A stretch of DNA of 64,000 bases from Bacteroidales bacterium (GCA_022653675.1 JALCST010000002.1:62001-126000), one strand, 5' to 3'. Counted from the first letter of the stretch, positions 28,715 through 39,868 are shown. Made by a program: numbers and translations. The notes: generated by a model not told the origin, from the letters alone.

Positions 28715-30570
28715 TGGCTGCTAATTTCGGTCGGAAACATTACATAGTAATCGGCCTGCTGATAGTATTCGTCATTCTGGCTGCAAGGCTGTTCCATATC
28801 CAGATAATAGATGACGAATATAAGGTCAATGCCGACAACAACGCATTGAAATACGAAACGCGATACCCTGCCCGCGGACAGATTCTCGACAGAAACGGAA
28901 ACATACTCGTAGGCAACAAAATCATATATGACATCATGGTTACTCCGCGCGATGTGAAGGAATTCGACACTTCGGCATTCTGCGCCATATTCGATCTGGA
29001 TACGGGGTACGTGAAAGAGAAATTCCGCGAATACAAAAAGTTCCGCACAAAGATCGGCTTCCGGACCATGCCATTCATAAAACAGGTAAGCAGCCTCCAA
29101 TACAATATTTTTGCCGAACAGGCGAATAATTTCACGGGATTCGACGGAATAGCAAGAAGTGCAAGATATTATCCTTATGATGCCGGTGCCAATATCATAG
29201 GCTACATATCGGAGGTCGATGAAAATTTCATAGAAAAGCATCCGGATTATAAACCTGGCGACTATACAGGCCGTACAGGCATAGAAGAGACACGGGAAGA
29301 GGAACTCAAAGGGGAAAAAGGATATACCATATACCTGAGGGACTCGAAAAACAGAATCCTGTCCCACTACAAGGACGGAGAATTCGACAAGTCCCCTATT
29401 CCCGGAAAGGACGTTGTTTCGACCATAGACGCTCCCCTGCAGCAGTACGGGGAACAGCTGATGAAAAACAAGGTAGGTTCGGTCGTGGCCATAGAACCCT
29501 CCACCGGCGAGATACTTGCAATGGTTTCGAGTCCCGGGATCGACGTCGACATGCTTGCCGAAATAAACAAGCACTACAACGACCTGATAAACGATCCGTA
29601 TAAACCCATGTACAACCGTGCCGTAATGTCTGCACAGCCGCCCGGCTCGGTGTTCAAACTCGTTAACGGTCTGATAGGCCTCCAGGAAGGCGTCATCACC
29701 ACATCTTCCCGTTTCCCTTGCCATAACGGCTACCATGCCGGGAACGTAACCGTCGGATGCCACGTACACCCCTCCCCTCTCGATTTTTACTCCGCCATCA
29801 AGATGTCCTGCAACTCCTACTTCTGTTATGTCCTTCGGGCAATTCTGGACAATAAACAATATTCCAACGTCGCTGTGGCCCTTGACCAGTGGAGTAAATA
29901 TGTCAAGAGTTTCGGTTTCGGGCAGAAACTCGGCACCGACTTCCCTTCCGAACAGGCTGGATTCATACCGGACGCGAAAACTTACGACAAGGCTTACGGG
30001 AAAAGGAGATGGCATTCCCTTACCGTCATATCGCTCTCCATCGGACAGGGGGAAATAGGATGCACTCCATTGCATCTGGCAAACTTCTGCGCGACTTTAG
30101 CCAACCGCGGTTACTATTACACCCCTCACATTGTGAAGGAAGGCAACGGTATCAAAATAGACAGCTGTTTCCACGAAAGACATTATACGCTTATAGACAC
30201 TACGTATTTTCCGGAAGTCGTCAAGGGAATGTACATGGTTGTGAATTCGCCGGCGGGAACCGGGGGAACCGGACGCATAGCATATGTTCCTGGGCTTGAC
30301 ATATGCGGTAAAACCGGAACCGCACAAAATCCCCATGGCGATGACCATTCGGTCTTCATCTGTTTTGCTCCTATGGACAACCCTAAGATAGCCATAGCCG
30401 CCTATGTGGAAAATGCGGGGTTCGGAGCCACATGGGCTGCTCCAATAGCTTCGCTAATGGTCGAGAAATACCTGAACGGCAATATTTCCCCCGAAAGGAA
30501 AGATCTTGAACAAAGGATGGAAAACGCCAACCTCATGAACCGTGTCCGAATAAAAAGCCCAAGGAAATGA
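28714..30570 (+). CDS. mrdA: Penicillin-binding protein 2
   Basis: RGQILDRNGNILV, QPPGSVFKLVNGL (SxxK), SCNSY, GKTGTAQNP (KTG). Confidence 0.95.
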   Translation: MAANFGRKHYIVIGLLIVFVILAARLFHIQIIDDEYKVNADNNALKYETRYPARGQILDRNGNILVGNKIIYDIMVTPRDVKEFDTSAFCAIFDLDTGYVKEKFREYKKFRTKIGFRTMPFIKQVSSLQYNIFAEQANNFTGFDGIARSARYYPYDAGANIIGYISEVDENFIEKHPDYKPGDYTGRTGIEETREEELKGEKGYTIYLRDSKNRILSHYKDGEFDKSPIPGKDVVSTIDAPLQQYGEQLMKNKVGSVVAIEPSTGEILAMVSSPGIDVDMLAEINKHYNDLINDPYKPMYNRAVMSAQPPGSVFKLVNGLIGLQEGVITTSSRFPCHNGYHAGNVTVGCHVHPSPLDFYSAIKMSCNSYFCYVLRAILDNKQYSNVAVALDQWSKYVKSFGFGQKLGTDFPSEQAGFIPDAKTYDKAYGKRRWHSLTVISLSIGQGEIGCTPLHLANFCATLANRGYYYTPHIVKEGNGIKIDSCFHERHYTLIDTTYFPEVVKGMYMVVNSPAGTGGTGRIAYVPGLDICGKTGTAQNPHGDDHSVFICFAPMDNPKIAIAAYVENAGFGATWAAPIASLMVEKYLNGNISPERKDLEQRMENANLMNRVRIKSPRK

Positions 30571-31895
30571 GAACATACCTGCCATCATCGGAAAACATTT
30601 ACAGGCATTTAGACTGGACGCTGATAATCTGTTATCTGGTTCTGGTAATCTTCGGCTGGATGAACGTGCTGGCATCATGCAATACGGATGACGGAATCAA
30701 CATACTGGACTTTTCCCAGAAATACTCCAGACAACTCATTTGGATCTTATCGGCTTTTCTAATAGCTCTGTTCATTATTTTCGGCCTCGATCCCAAATTT
30801 TACCGGTTTATTTCGGTCATATTTTATATTATCGTAATCGGACTTCTCGCCGCAACAATTTTCATCGGAAACGAAGTGAACGGCTCGAAGAGCTGGCTCA
30901 CGTTCGGTCCTTTCTCTTTCCAACCGGCGGAAATATCTAAAATCGCAACTTCGATGCTGCTCGCCACATTCATGAGCAGCCAATATTTCGACTCTTCTCA
31001 TCCGAAATTCAAGGATATTTTGGCTGTAGCATTGATCATGCTGATTCCCATGGTCCTTATTCTTGCGGAGAGGGAAACCGGATCCGTGTTGGTTTATTGC
31101 GGGTTCTTCCTGATGTTTTACAGGGAAGGGATGCCAGGATGGGTTCTGATCGCAGCCTTTACGGCAATAGCATTGTTCATCCTGACACTGGTAACTTCTT
31201 CCTCAGTAATGGCCATGGCATATAGTGCAGTCATACTGGTCGTTTTCACAATACGTTTCGTGAAACAGAAATACGACAGGAGGATTCCTCCACGCAAGAG
31301 ACTCGTCTCCATCTATCTTCTTAGCCTCCTTGCAGGCCTGGCCCTGATTTTCGGGACGAAATACATCTTCAACGACGTACTCCAGGAACACCAGAAAGCA
31401 CGCATAGAGCAACTCCTGGGCATGAAGAAAGACATAATGGGAGTCGGCTACAACGTACATCAATCCGAAATAGCAATCGGTTCAGGTGGACTCACCGGCA
31501 AGGGATTCCTTCACGGGACACAGACCAAATACAACTTCGTGCCGGAACAGAGTACCGATTTCATATTCTGCACCGTCGGAGAGGAGTGGGGATTCCTCGG
31601 CTCTATGTTTGTCCTAATACTTTACGCAACCATCATAATAAGGATCTTCAACAGGGCCGAAAGAAATACCGATCCGTTCACCAGAATTTACGGTTATTGC
31701 GTGGCGTCATTGATAACTATGCACGTCATAATAAATATCGGCATGACAATAGGGCTCGTCCCGGTAATAGGAATCCCGCTGCCTTTCATCAGTTACGGAG
31801 GATCCTCCCTATGGTCTTTCACAATACTTCTGTTCGTATTCATAAGGCAGGATCTGGATTCGTGGAAGACATACAAAAAGACATCCTATGTTTAA
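30567..31895 (+). CDS. rodA: Rod shape-determining protein RodA (SEDS glycosyltransferase)
   Basis: FGPFSFQPAEISKIA, PEQSTDFIFCTVGEEWGFLGS, GIPLPFISYGGSS. Confidence 0.95.
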   Translation: MRTYLPSSENIYRHLDWTLIICYLVLVIFGWMNVLASCNTDDGINILDFSQKYSRQLIWILSAFLIALFIIFGLDPKFYRFISVIFYIIVIGLLAATIFIGNEVNGSKSWLTFGPFSFQPAEISKIATSMLLATFMSSQYFDSSHPKFKDILAVALIMLIPMVLILAERETGSVLVYCGFFLMFYREGMPGWVLIAAFTAIALFILTLVTSSSVMAMAYSAVILVVFTIRFVKQKYDRRIPPRKRLVSIYLLSLLAGLALIFGTKYIFNDVLQEHQKARIEQLLGMKKDIMGVGYNVHQSEIAIGSGGLTGKGFLHGTQTKYNFVPEQSTDFIFCTVGEEWGFLGSMFVLILYATIIIRIFNRAERNTDPFTRIYGYCVASLITMHVIINIGMTIGLVPVIGIPLPFISYGGSSLWSFTILLFVFIRQDLDSWKTYKKTSYV

Positions 31896-31966
31896 ATTCA
31901 TAAGCCATATACACGAAAATGATATATCTTTACATATTTTTTACAAAAATAATTTTAATTTGAAAC

Positions 31967-34807
31967 ATGCCGTTTACGTTTACTGAAAGACAAATCGGTC
32001 CTCGTAAAAAGGATATCGAAGAAATGCTCCGCACTCTCGGAGTCCAATCCCTTGACGAACTTATAAAACAGACTGTCCCGAATGACATACTGCTCGACGG
32101 GAAACTCGGCCTGCCTGAAGGAATCACCGAGTACGCTTTCCTGTCGATGCTGAAAAAGCTTGCAGGCAAGAACAAACAGTTCCGCTCCATGATAGGAATG
32201 GGCTTTTACGGAACCCACCAGCCGGCGGTCATCACGAGAAACATATTCGAAAACCCTTCCTGGTACACTTCCTATACCCCATACCAGGCTGAAATATCAC
32301 AAGGCAGGCTCGAAGCCCTGATGGTATTCCAGACGATGATTTCATCCCTTACCGGATTCGATCTCGCCAACTGTTCGATGCTCGACGACGCCACCGCAGC
32401 AGGCGAGGCGATGAGGATGATGTACAACCTCCGCAGCCGCGAAGCCATCCGCGAGGGCAGGAATACCCTCTTCGTAGACGAAAATATCTTCCCGCAGGTG
32501 CTTTCGGTCATCCGGACACGCGCACGCGGACTCGGTATCAGGATAGAAACAGGCAAATGGGATTCCTGCACGTTTGAAGGCAATATTTTCGGGGCCATCA
32601 TCCAGTATCCGGCAGCAAACGGAGAAATCCGCGACTACGGGAATTTCTGTAAAAAGGCTCATTCAAGCCATGCCATGGTTACGGCGGTCTGCGACCTGCT
32701 GGCTTTGGCATTGTACGAGGAACCTGCCGCCTGGGGCGCCGATATAGCGGTCGGCAATGCCCAAAGATTCGGCCTGCCGATGGGCTTCGGAGGACCGGGC
32801 TGCGGATTCATGGCTTGCTCGTCGGAACACAAGCGGTTCATCCCGGGCAGGATAATCGGAATTTCCGAAGACAGGCTCGGACATACGGCATACCGTCTCG
32901 CATTGCAGACCAGGGAACAGCACATCAAACGCGAAAGGGCGACATCCAACATATGCACCGCGACGGCGCTTATGGCTACTATGGCGGGGATGTATGCCGT
33001 TTACCACGGCCCTAAAGGCATACGCGAAATCGCCTCCAGCACCTGCATGCTCTCCCACGCGGTAGGATCCTCCCTTGACGAAGCAGGATTCACACTTGCA
33101 TCGCACAATTATTTCGATACCTTGGAGATTGTAAGCCGAAACCAAGCCGACGCAGACGGATTCATGGCAATCCACGAACGTGCACTGAAGGCTGGCTACA
33201 ATTTCTACTATACTCCCGAAGGAAACATAAGATTATCGTTCGACGAACTTTCCACTTCAGAGGAAGCCGCAGAGATATGCGACATTTTCGGGACAAAACT
33301 ACATGGCCCTATTAAAGAAAATACGTGCCCTGCATCCGATTTCATGTCTAGGAGTTCAGCTATACTTACCCAAAAGGTATTCAATTCGTATTTCTCGGAA
33401 ACGGAAATGATGCGCTACCTAAAGAAACTCGAAAGGCGCGACATTTCCCTTACGCATTCGATGACACCGCTTGGAAGCTGTACCATGAAACTCAACGCAG
33501 CAGCCGGAATGATCCCACTCACCTGGAGTGAATTCGGCGACTTGCATCCGTTCGCACCCGTAAACCAGGTCGAAGGCACGATGGAGATGATACGGGACAT
33601 CGAACACGATCTATGCGTCATTACCGGGCTGGACAAGTGTTCGTTGCAGCCCAACTCCGGTGCAGCAGGGGAATATGCGGGCCTGATGACAATAAGAAAC
33701 TATTTTCACGCAATAGGACAGGATAACCGCAAAGTGATGCTGATCCCCGCTTCAGCACACGGCACCAACCCCGCTTCGGCAGCTATGGCCGGATGCAAGG
33801 TTGTAGTCACTCCTTGCGACGCTACGGGCGACATCGACGTGGAAGAAGTACGGAAGCTCGCCGAAGCCAATGCCGGCGACCTTGCCGGCATAATGGTTAC
33901 ATACCCTTCCACACACGGGATATTCGAATCGCGGATCAAAGAAATAGCCGGGATCATACATGCCAACGGCGGAATTGTCTACATGGACGGAGCCAATATG
34001 AACGCCCAGGTCGGCATAACGAACCCTAAGGCGATAGGAGCCGACATCTGCCATCTGAACCTGCACAAAACGTTCGCCATGCCCCACGGCGGAGGAGGTC
34101 CCGGAGTCGGCCCGATCTGTGCTTCCGCAAAGCTGGCCCCTTACATTCCGGGGCATCCGGTCGTACCAGAATGCGGCGGAAAGGGAATGACAGCAGTAGG
34201 TGCGGCTCCTTACGGGAATCCAGGGCTACTGCCGGTGACCTACGCATACATAAAAATGCTCGGAGCTTCAGGATTGCGCGAAGTCTCCCAAGTCGCCATT
34301 CTCAATGCCAATTACGTGGCGGAACGCCTCAAACCTGACTTCAAGATCTTTTATACCGGTACCAACGGCCGTGTGGGGCACGAATGCATAATAGATGTAC
34401 AGAATTTCAAGGAAGATTACGGAGTGGATGCAGGCGATTTGTCCAAACGACTTATGGATTATGGGTTTCACGCACCTACCCTCTCATTTCCGGTTCACGA
34501 GACCCTGATGTTCGAGCCTACCGAAAGTGAATCCAAGGAGGAACTCGACCGTTTTGTCGATACGATGAAAAACATACTGAACGAATGCAGGGAGATCGCC
34601 TTGGGCAAATTGGACAAGGAAGACAACCCAATCAAGATGGCACCCCATACGGCGGAAGAGTGCTGCGCAGACACATGGACGCATCCGTACGGACGTGAAC
34701 TAGCCGCCTATCCTCTGGACTGGATCCGCGAAAACAAGTTCTGGCCTGCGACTGCACGCATAGACAACGCCGACGGCGACCGCAACCTTCGTCCCGTCCT
34801 GCCTTAA
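31967..34807 (+). CDS. gcvP: Glycine dehydrogenase (aminomethyl-transferring), full-length P protein
   Basis: FYGTHQPAVITRNIFENPSWYTSYTPYQAEISQGRLEAL; LNLHKTFAMPHGGGGPGVGPI (PLP Lys motif). Confidence 0.97.
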   Translation: MPFTFTERQIGPRKKDIEEMLRTLGVQSLDELIKQTVPNDILLDGKLGLPEGITEYAFLSMLKKLAGKNKQFRSMIGMGFYGTHQPAVITRNIFENPSWYTSYTPYQAEISQGRLEALMVFQTMISSLTGFDLANCSMLDDATAAGEAMRMMYNLRSREAIREGRNTLFVDENIFPQVLSVIRTRARGLGIRIETGKWDSCTFEGNIFGAIIQYPAANGEIRDYGNFCKKAHSSHAMVTAVCDLLALALYEEPAAWGADIAVGNAQRFGLPMGFGGPGCGFMACSSEHKRFIPGRIIGISEDRLGHTAYRLALQTREQHIKRERATSNICTATALMATMAGMYAVYHGPKGIREIASSTCMLSHAVGSSLDEAGFTLASHNYFDTLEIVSRNQADADGFMAIHERALKAGYNFYYTPEGNIRLSFDELSTSEEAAEICDIFGTKLHGPIKENTCPASDFMSRSSAILTQKVFNSYFSETEMMRYLKKLERRDISLTHSMTPLGSCTMKLNAAAGMIPLTWSEFGDLHPFAPVNQVEGTMEMIRDIEHDLCVITGLDKCSLQPNSGAAGEYAGLMTIRNYFHAIGQDNRKVMLIPASAHGTNPASAAMAGCKVVVTPCDATGDIDVEEVRKLAEANAGDLAGIMVTYPSTHGIFESRIKEIAGIIHANGGIVYMDGANMNAQVGITNPKAIGADICHLNLHKTFAMPHGGGGPGVGPICASAKLAPYIPGHPVVPECGGKGMTAVGAAPYGNPGLLPVTYAYIKMLGASGLREVSQVAILNANYVAERLKPDFKIFYTGTNGRVGHECIIDVQNFKEDYGVDAGDLSKRLMDYGFHAPTLSFPVHETLMFEPTESESKEELDRFVDTMKNILNECREIALGKLDKEDNPIKMAPHTAEECCADTWTHPYGRELAAYPLDWIRENKFWPATARIDNADGDRNLRPVLP

Positions 34808-34808
34808 T

Positions 34809-36146
34809 TCATTGTTTCCACTTGATTTTGGAAGCGAGGAAAAGCAGGACGATTATTCCAAGGCTTATGATCACATCCGTCCAAGGGCTTTGTTTGTGTC
34901 CATTGCCGGGAATGAAATAATTCAACCCCATCACATGCATCATGCCATCGGCCATCCTCGTCGCTCCCAAGTCGGTCAGATGGACTCCGTCCACAGTGGC
35001 TTCGCCATCGGTCCCTATAAGATTTCGGGCGGATATGTAGCGTACGTTCTTCACCCCTTCCTTGCGGAAGCGGTCGTAAATGCCGCTCCACTTCCTGTTC
35101 TTCAGGATTATAAGGCTATCATCCCCGATGTTGACCAATGCTGGGGGAAACTGTATGTTTTCGACCATGTAGACGGGAGTCTTCGGGTGAGATTTCGCCA
35201 AAGTACCGATGAAATCGTAAGCGCGCTCGTCGATGATCTCCGGCGTACAGTTCGGAAGGCAGTCTATCACGAATGCTGATGCATCTATTCCGTTGATCGC
35301 CTGAAGTATTTCCGGATTCATCTTTCCGTTGCCGCTGAAACCGAAATTATAGCTTTCGCAATTGACCCGGCGTCCTATGATAGCCGGGTAAGCCATTCCT
35401 GGACGTGAAACGCATCCTCCCTGGGTTATGCTGGTGCCATAAAAGACATACGGTTTGCGAGTGTTCTTGTCTCCCGGAATCATCATACCATCTAGCGGGT
35501 TAGTAACTACCGAACCGCTGTCCACTCCTATTTCGAGACTTTCCACCCCGTCGTAAAGGGGAAGATAGGCAAGATATTCCCTGACGTCGCCGCGCATGTC
35601 GGACACCGCGACACCGACCGAATTTTTCCCTTTCGGGAAGGCCGTTCCGACGAATTTCCAACTTTTGGAACCCCTGTCGTAAGTATAAAGGTCTACGCCG
35701 CGTACTCCTGTCCCGGCCATGTGGGTCATATGGAAATCGTTGAGCAATGTCCATCGGAATCCTATCACGTGGGCATCCGAAGAGAAACGCACCGCTATAC
35801 CTGCGGAATTCATACCTAAATTCCATACGCATTTCATCAGGCTGTCGGCCTTTGTCAATCTGCGCGACGGATTAGTATTCCCGGCCTGCTCCGGCGCAAC
35901 GGCAGACGAATTGCCGCCTACCACATTGACAGAATCGCTTACTCCGGAATATGACGCGGCATAGGCTTCCGATGCCGGGTCGAGGGATTTGGGCAACCTC
36001 GAATAAGGGGTCGGGGTGTCGCCGAACGCACGGTTGATGATCGTGAAATGCTCCGGCCCGAAATACTTCAGTTCGGAAGCCGGCTGGGCCTTAACCGATG
36101 TCAAAGCCAGCAGCAGAATTGCCGTAACGGCGATAATCTTTTTCAT
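34809..36146 (-). CDS. SGNH/GDSL hydrolase-family secreted protein
   Basis: VFYGTSITQGGCVSRPGMAYPAIIGRR (GxSxxQG), DGVHLTDLGATRMAD. Confidence 0.85.
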   Translation of the reverse strand: MKKIIAVTAILLLALTSVKAQPASELKYFGPEHFTIINRAFGDTPTPYSRLPKSLDPASEAYAASYSGVSDSVNVVGGNSSAVAPEQAGNTNPSRRLTKADSLMKCVWNLGMNSAGIAVRFSSDAHVIGFRWTLLNDFHMTHMAGTGVRGVDLYTYDRGSKSWKFVGTAFPKGKNSVGVAVSDMRGDVREYLAYLPLYDGVESLEIGVDSGSVVTNPLDGMMIPGDKNTRKPYVFYGTSITQGGCVSRPGMAYPAIIGRRVNCESYNFGFSGNGKMNPEILQAINGIDASAFVIDCLPNCTPEIIDERAYDFIGTLAKSHPKTPVYMVENIQFPPALVNIGDDSLIILKNRKWSGIYDRFRKEGVKNVRYISARNLIGTDGEATVDGVHLTDLGATRMADGMMHVMGLNYFIPGNGHKQSPWTDVIISLGIIVLLFLASKIKWKQ

Positions 36147-37048
36147 ACCCATTCTATTTTAATACCGCGGCGTTCCATCCCGCGGAACCAGGTCATCTGG
36201 CGTTTAGCGAACTGATGTATGGCGACGGCTAGTTTCCTGCACATCGTGCCATAGTCAAGTTCCCCGGTCAGATACATGGTCACAAATTTATATTCGAGTC
36301 CGTAGTAAACCAAATCCTCGGGTTTGATGCCGCTTTCGAGCAGATGCCTGACCTCATCCACCATACCGTGTCCGAGCCTGTATTCGAGCCTCCTGTCTAT
36401 CTTCGCATTGCGTTCCTCAGGAGACACTTTCAATCCTATGTACCTCGTGACCTTGGGCAGAAAATGCGACTCGCCGCACGAATGCTCACGCTGGTAGATC
36501 GCGATCTCGAGTGCGCGGATCAACCTCTTGCGGGTATCGTAGTCGGTAGTATTGTGCATCGGCTTCAGGGATGCCAGTTTCGCCACCAGAGTCCCGGTAT
36601 CCTGTTTTTCCAGTTCGGTCCTCAATTCAGGGTTCGAAGGTACTTCGGGAAGGGAGTAACCTTGTGTCGCCGCCTCGATGTAAAGCCCGGAACCTCCGCA
36701 AAGGATCGGAATCCTGCCGCGTTCCACCACATCCCTGTAGGCCGCCTCGAAATCCCTCTGATACTCGAAAATATTGTATTTCGTACCGGCATCAACTATA
36801 TCTATCAAATGATAGGGGATATGTACGGAGGTGCCGAAGCCCTCGGGAACGAAATCGTATTCGTCTAGATCCTTGCCTGTACCTATGTCCATGCCGCGAT
36901 AAACCTGGCGAGAGTCCGCCGAAAGAATCTCCGCCTTGGGTTTACCGTTTGCATCGAATCCGTAAGATGCCGCAAGGCGCACGGCATAAGCCGTTTTGCC
37001 CGATGCGGTCGGCCCGAGAACGCAGATGAGGTCGCAATTGGTTTCCAT
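36143..37048 (-). CDS. miaA: tRNA dimethylallyltransferase
   Basis: [45 protein letters not shown]. Confidence 0.95.
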   Translation of the reverse strand: METNCDLICVLGPTASGKTAYAVRLAASYGFDANGKPKAEILSADSRQVYRGMDIGTGKDLDEYDFVPEGFGTSVHIPYHLIDIVDAGTKYNIFEYQRDFEAAYRDVVERGRIPILCGGSGLYIEAATQGYSLPEVPSNPELRTELEKQDTGTLVAKLASLKPMHNTTDYDTRKRLIRALEIAIYQREHSCGESHFLPKVTRYIGLKVSPEERNAKIDRRLEYRLGHGMVDEVRHLLESGIKPEDLVYYGLEYKFVTMYLTGELDYGTMCRKLAVAIHQFAKRQMTWFRGMERRGIKIEWV

Positions 37049-37051
37049 ACA

Positions 37052-37075
37052 TTGCAAAATTAAACTAATTTTGCA
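37052..37075. promoter_or_regulatory. Palindromic divergent promoter between miaA and smpB
   Basis: TGCAAAATTA-AAC-TAATTTTGCA: two opposed TAnnTTTG boxes (37054-37061 minus; 37066-37073 plus). Confidence 0.55.
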
Positions 37076-37103
37076 CCGCTTCACCACTCGAAGCCAATTT
37101 ATT

Positions 37104-37565
37104 ATGGCAAAGAAAAAAGCTCAGGCAAGAGTCGACATAAGGAACAAACGCGGCACTTTCGAGTACGAATTCCTCGAAAAGTATACTGCCGGCATCGTAC
37201 TGACCGGGACCGAGATCAAGTCAATCCGTGCCGGCAAGGCATCGCTGGTTGACAGTTATTGTTATTTCATCGGCAACGAACTATGGGTAAGAAATATGCA
37301 CATAGCCGAGTACTTCTGGGCCAGCTTCAACAGGCACGATCCTAAACGCGACCGCAAACTTCTCCTCACAAAACGCGAACTCGGCAAGCTCCGGCGTGCC
37401 GAAAAGGAGAAGGGCCTTACGATAATTCCCGTCCGCGTATTCATAAACGAAAAAGGCTTCGCCAAAATGGAAATCGCCCTGGCCCGCGGCAAGAAGGAAT
37501 ACGACAAACGCCAAGCTATCAAGGAAAAAGATCTCCGACGCGCAGACCAATACACCGACGAATAA
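37104..37565 (+). CDS. smpB: SsrA-binding protein SmpB
   Basis: [54 protein letters not shown]. Confidence 0.96.
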   Translation: MAKKKAQARVDIRNKRGTFEYEFLEKYTAGIVLTGTEIKSIRAGKASLVDSYCYFIGNELWVRNMHIAEYFWASFNRHDPKRDRKLLLTKRELGKLRRAEKEKGLTIIPVRVFINEKGFAKMEIALARGKKEYDKRQAIKEKDLRRADQYTDE

Positions 37566-37670
37566 CCCCGTAGCCACGCAGACTTCCGACCCGGGCTTCC
37601 AACCCAGGCTTCCAGCCCGTCACTTTTTCCCGTAGTCAGCTCTATACCATTCTCATACACCAATCACAGC

Positions 37671-37785
37671 AGGTGTATCTATATTATTCACCATACATCA
37701 TCCACACCAGGCGTATCTACACTATTCTCCATACATCATCCACACCAAGCGAATACACACTATTCACCAGTCAACACAGGCGTAC
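37671..37785. repeat. Degenerate tandem repeat, ~38-bp period (38/38/31)
   Basis: aggtgtatctatattattcaccatacatcatccacacc / aggcgtatctacactattctccatacatcatccacacc / aagcgaatacacactattcaccagtcaacac. Confidence 0.75.
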
Positions 37786-37907
37786 CAATACATTCTGTCA
37801 CCGACTTTTTACCACAAAAGGATAAATATTATCCATCTCAAACTGATCAACATCATTTACCGTACGTGCACCAACACATATGTATCATAAATCATATATC
37901 CCTATCC

Positions 37908-38060
37908 AATTCATCGTAGGTAATTTGGGTAAAACAGCCCTGCAAACACCTCAGTGACCGATTAATGGATCACCATATATCTAACTGAAAGCAAAACGGA
38001 GCTCACTGCGAATGCAATACACTGACTATCAACAGTAATACCCAATTTACCTACGATGAA
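37908..38060. repeat. REP/BIME-like unit A (class I), TIR TTCATCGTAGGTAATTTGGGTA...TACCCAATTTACCTACGATGAA
   Basis: ~22-bp terminal inverted repeats; near-identical to unit D. Confidence 0.9.
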
Positions 38061-38101
38061 AAGTCCGAACGTTTCCTAAAACCCAAATTCACCGAACCCA
38101 G

Positions 38102-38253
38102 ATTCACCGTAGGTAAATCTGGCAAACAGGCCCTACGCATATCCCAGTCACCGATCCCCCGACTCAAATTCCTCTTTCTATAATATCGACCCATATCAAA
38201 AACAGCTTAACACATTGACTATCAACAACAGTACCCAATTTACCTACGATAAA
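38102..38253. repeat. REP/BIME-like unit B (class II)
   Basis: TTCACCGTAGGTAAATCTGGC...GTACCCAATTTACCTACGAT; similar to unit C. Confidence 0.88.
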
Positions 38254-38421
38254 TAAAGCTTGCCTACTTCACCAGTAAAAATACCCTGCGTTGATATCAA
38301 AATTCTTATGATAAAGAATTGAAATTCGCGAAAAAGATAAATATTTTTCAGAAATCGATATTTCTACTTTCCTGACTTGATGGTCTAATAATAGACTGTT
38401 TCCTTTGCTGCAAAAATCCAT

Positions 38422-39294
38422 ATGAAAACCGAGCGAAGCGAATCACGGCCACAAGAAGGATTCTTCGGGATCACCATATCTTCAAATTATCAGACTGCCA
38501 TTTTCAGAGCAGAAGAGGAAAGGCGGGAATTTCTCGAAATTCTCTTCGAATATGCCGGACGGTATGATGGAAAAGTGACCGATTTCGCTGAACTTGACAC
38601 ACATATACATATCGGAGTATATGCAAAAACTCTTTCCAAAATGATGGGCACGATTATCAGGGTCTTTTCCATGAAATACAATGCACGGCATCAGAAAGGA
38701 GGAAGAATCTTCAGATCCCCTTTCTCGAGTTTCACGATTTCTTCTGATAAACAAATGCTCGATTATACATATTATATCATGTATAATCCTATTGCCGCAG
38801 GCATTTGTTCTCACCCGAAAGATTACAGGTGGTGTTCCTGGAATTACCATTTCAGGAACACCAATAGACTTATTGATACCACTATGGTCGACTCGATGTT
38901 CCTGGATATGAAGGCTTTCGAGAAGGGATTCTGGCAATATTGCGATCTAAGGTCACGTTGCAGGAAAGAACGCGGAGAAGACAACCGATGGAAAAATGTT
39001 TCCATTGACAATCCTGCCGGCGATCCTCCGACGGAACTGGGTACGGGATACAGAAAAGGATGTAATATCGGCAATACCGATGAACAAATCCTGATATATC
39101 TTTCCAAAATATTGAACGAAAAAGAAGTCTATGCTCTCACCGCCGCCGAAGCCGACCAATATGCATTCCGCCTGTTTCGGGAAACCTATGCTACAATACG
39201 TCAAGTCAGTACAGCCTTAGCTATGACTCGGGATCATGCACATTATCTTTATAAAAAACTCCGCACAGAACATTTTCCAACCACAATGGAGTGA
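38422..39294 (+). CDS. REP-associated tyrosine transposase (RAYT; Y1 HUH nuclease), intact
   Basis: HUH motif DTHIHIGVYA; YYIMYNPIAAGICSHPKDYRWCSW (Tyr/NP.rAG region); C-terminal HTH-like extension shared with the 1-483 fragment. Confidence 0.9.
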   Translation: MKTERSESRPQEGFFGITISSNYQTAIFRAEEERREFLEILFEYAGRYDGKVTDFAELDTHIHIGVYAKTLSKMMGTIIRVFSMKYNARHQKGGRIFRSPFSSFTISSDKQMLDYTYYIMYNPIAAGICSHPKDYRWCSWNYHFRNTNRLIDTTMVDSMFLDMKAFEKGFWQYCDLRSRCRKERGEDNRWKNVSIDNPAGDPPTELGTGYRKGCNIGNTDEQILIYLSKILNEKEVYALTAAEADQYAFRLFRETYATIRQVSTALAMTRDHAHYLYKKLRTEHFPTTME

Positions 39295-39523
39295 CACCAG
39301 TAATCACTATTTCTACAAAGTATACCGATAACCATTCAACATCGACTATCCACATCAAGTAAATAGCAGTAAATCAATGTGCAAAACCAAAGCCATAATA
39401 TTGCAGACGGATCAGCACAATTCGCTGCCGACGGATCAACCTCATTTACATTACAGTAGGTACACCAAAACCTATGCACCAGAAATCACACACCCCTATT
39501 GAACCAATACCATGGATCAACCC

Positions 39524-39675
39524 AATTCACCGTAGGTAAATCTGGCAAACAGGCCCCACAAATATCCCAAACGCCGATTCCATGATTTAAATTCCTCTTT
39601 CTATAATATCGACCCACGTCAAGAATTACTTAACTTATTGATTATCAATTATAGTACCCAATTTACCTACGATGA
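39524..39675. repeat. REP/BIME-like unit C (class II)
   Basis: TTCACCGTAGGTAAATCTGGC...GTACCCAATTTACCTACGATGAA. Confidence 0.88.
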
Positions 39676-39700
39676 AAAGTCCGAACGGCCCATGAAACCA

Positions 39701-39853
39701 AATTCATCGTAGGTAATTTGGGTAAAACAGCCCTGCAAACACCTCAGTGACCGATTAATGGATTACCATATATCTAACTGAAAACAAAACGGAGCTCACT
39801 GCTAATGCAATACACTGACTATCAACAGCAGTGCCCAATTTACCTACGATAAA
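39701..39853. repeat. REP/BIME-like unit D (class I)
   Basis: Near-identical to unit A over ~150 bp, including gtaaaacagccctgcaaacacctcagtgaccgattaatgga. Confidence 0.9.
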
Positions 39854-39868
39854 AACAAGCAGTCTCGT

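Noticed and set aside
28585-30075. 496-aa minus-strand ORF
   Set aside because: Antisense to the clear mrdA/PBP2 CDS; composition typical of a shadow ORF and no recognisable domain.
37671-37785. CRISPR-like short repeats
   Set aside because: Contiguous degenerate tandem repeats without unique spacers; no cas genes nearby.
37900-39853. Insertion sequence with DDE transposase or group II intron
   Set aside because: The only protein is a Y1/HUH RAYT; no DDE, reverse transcriptase or target-site duplication seen.
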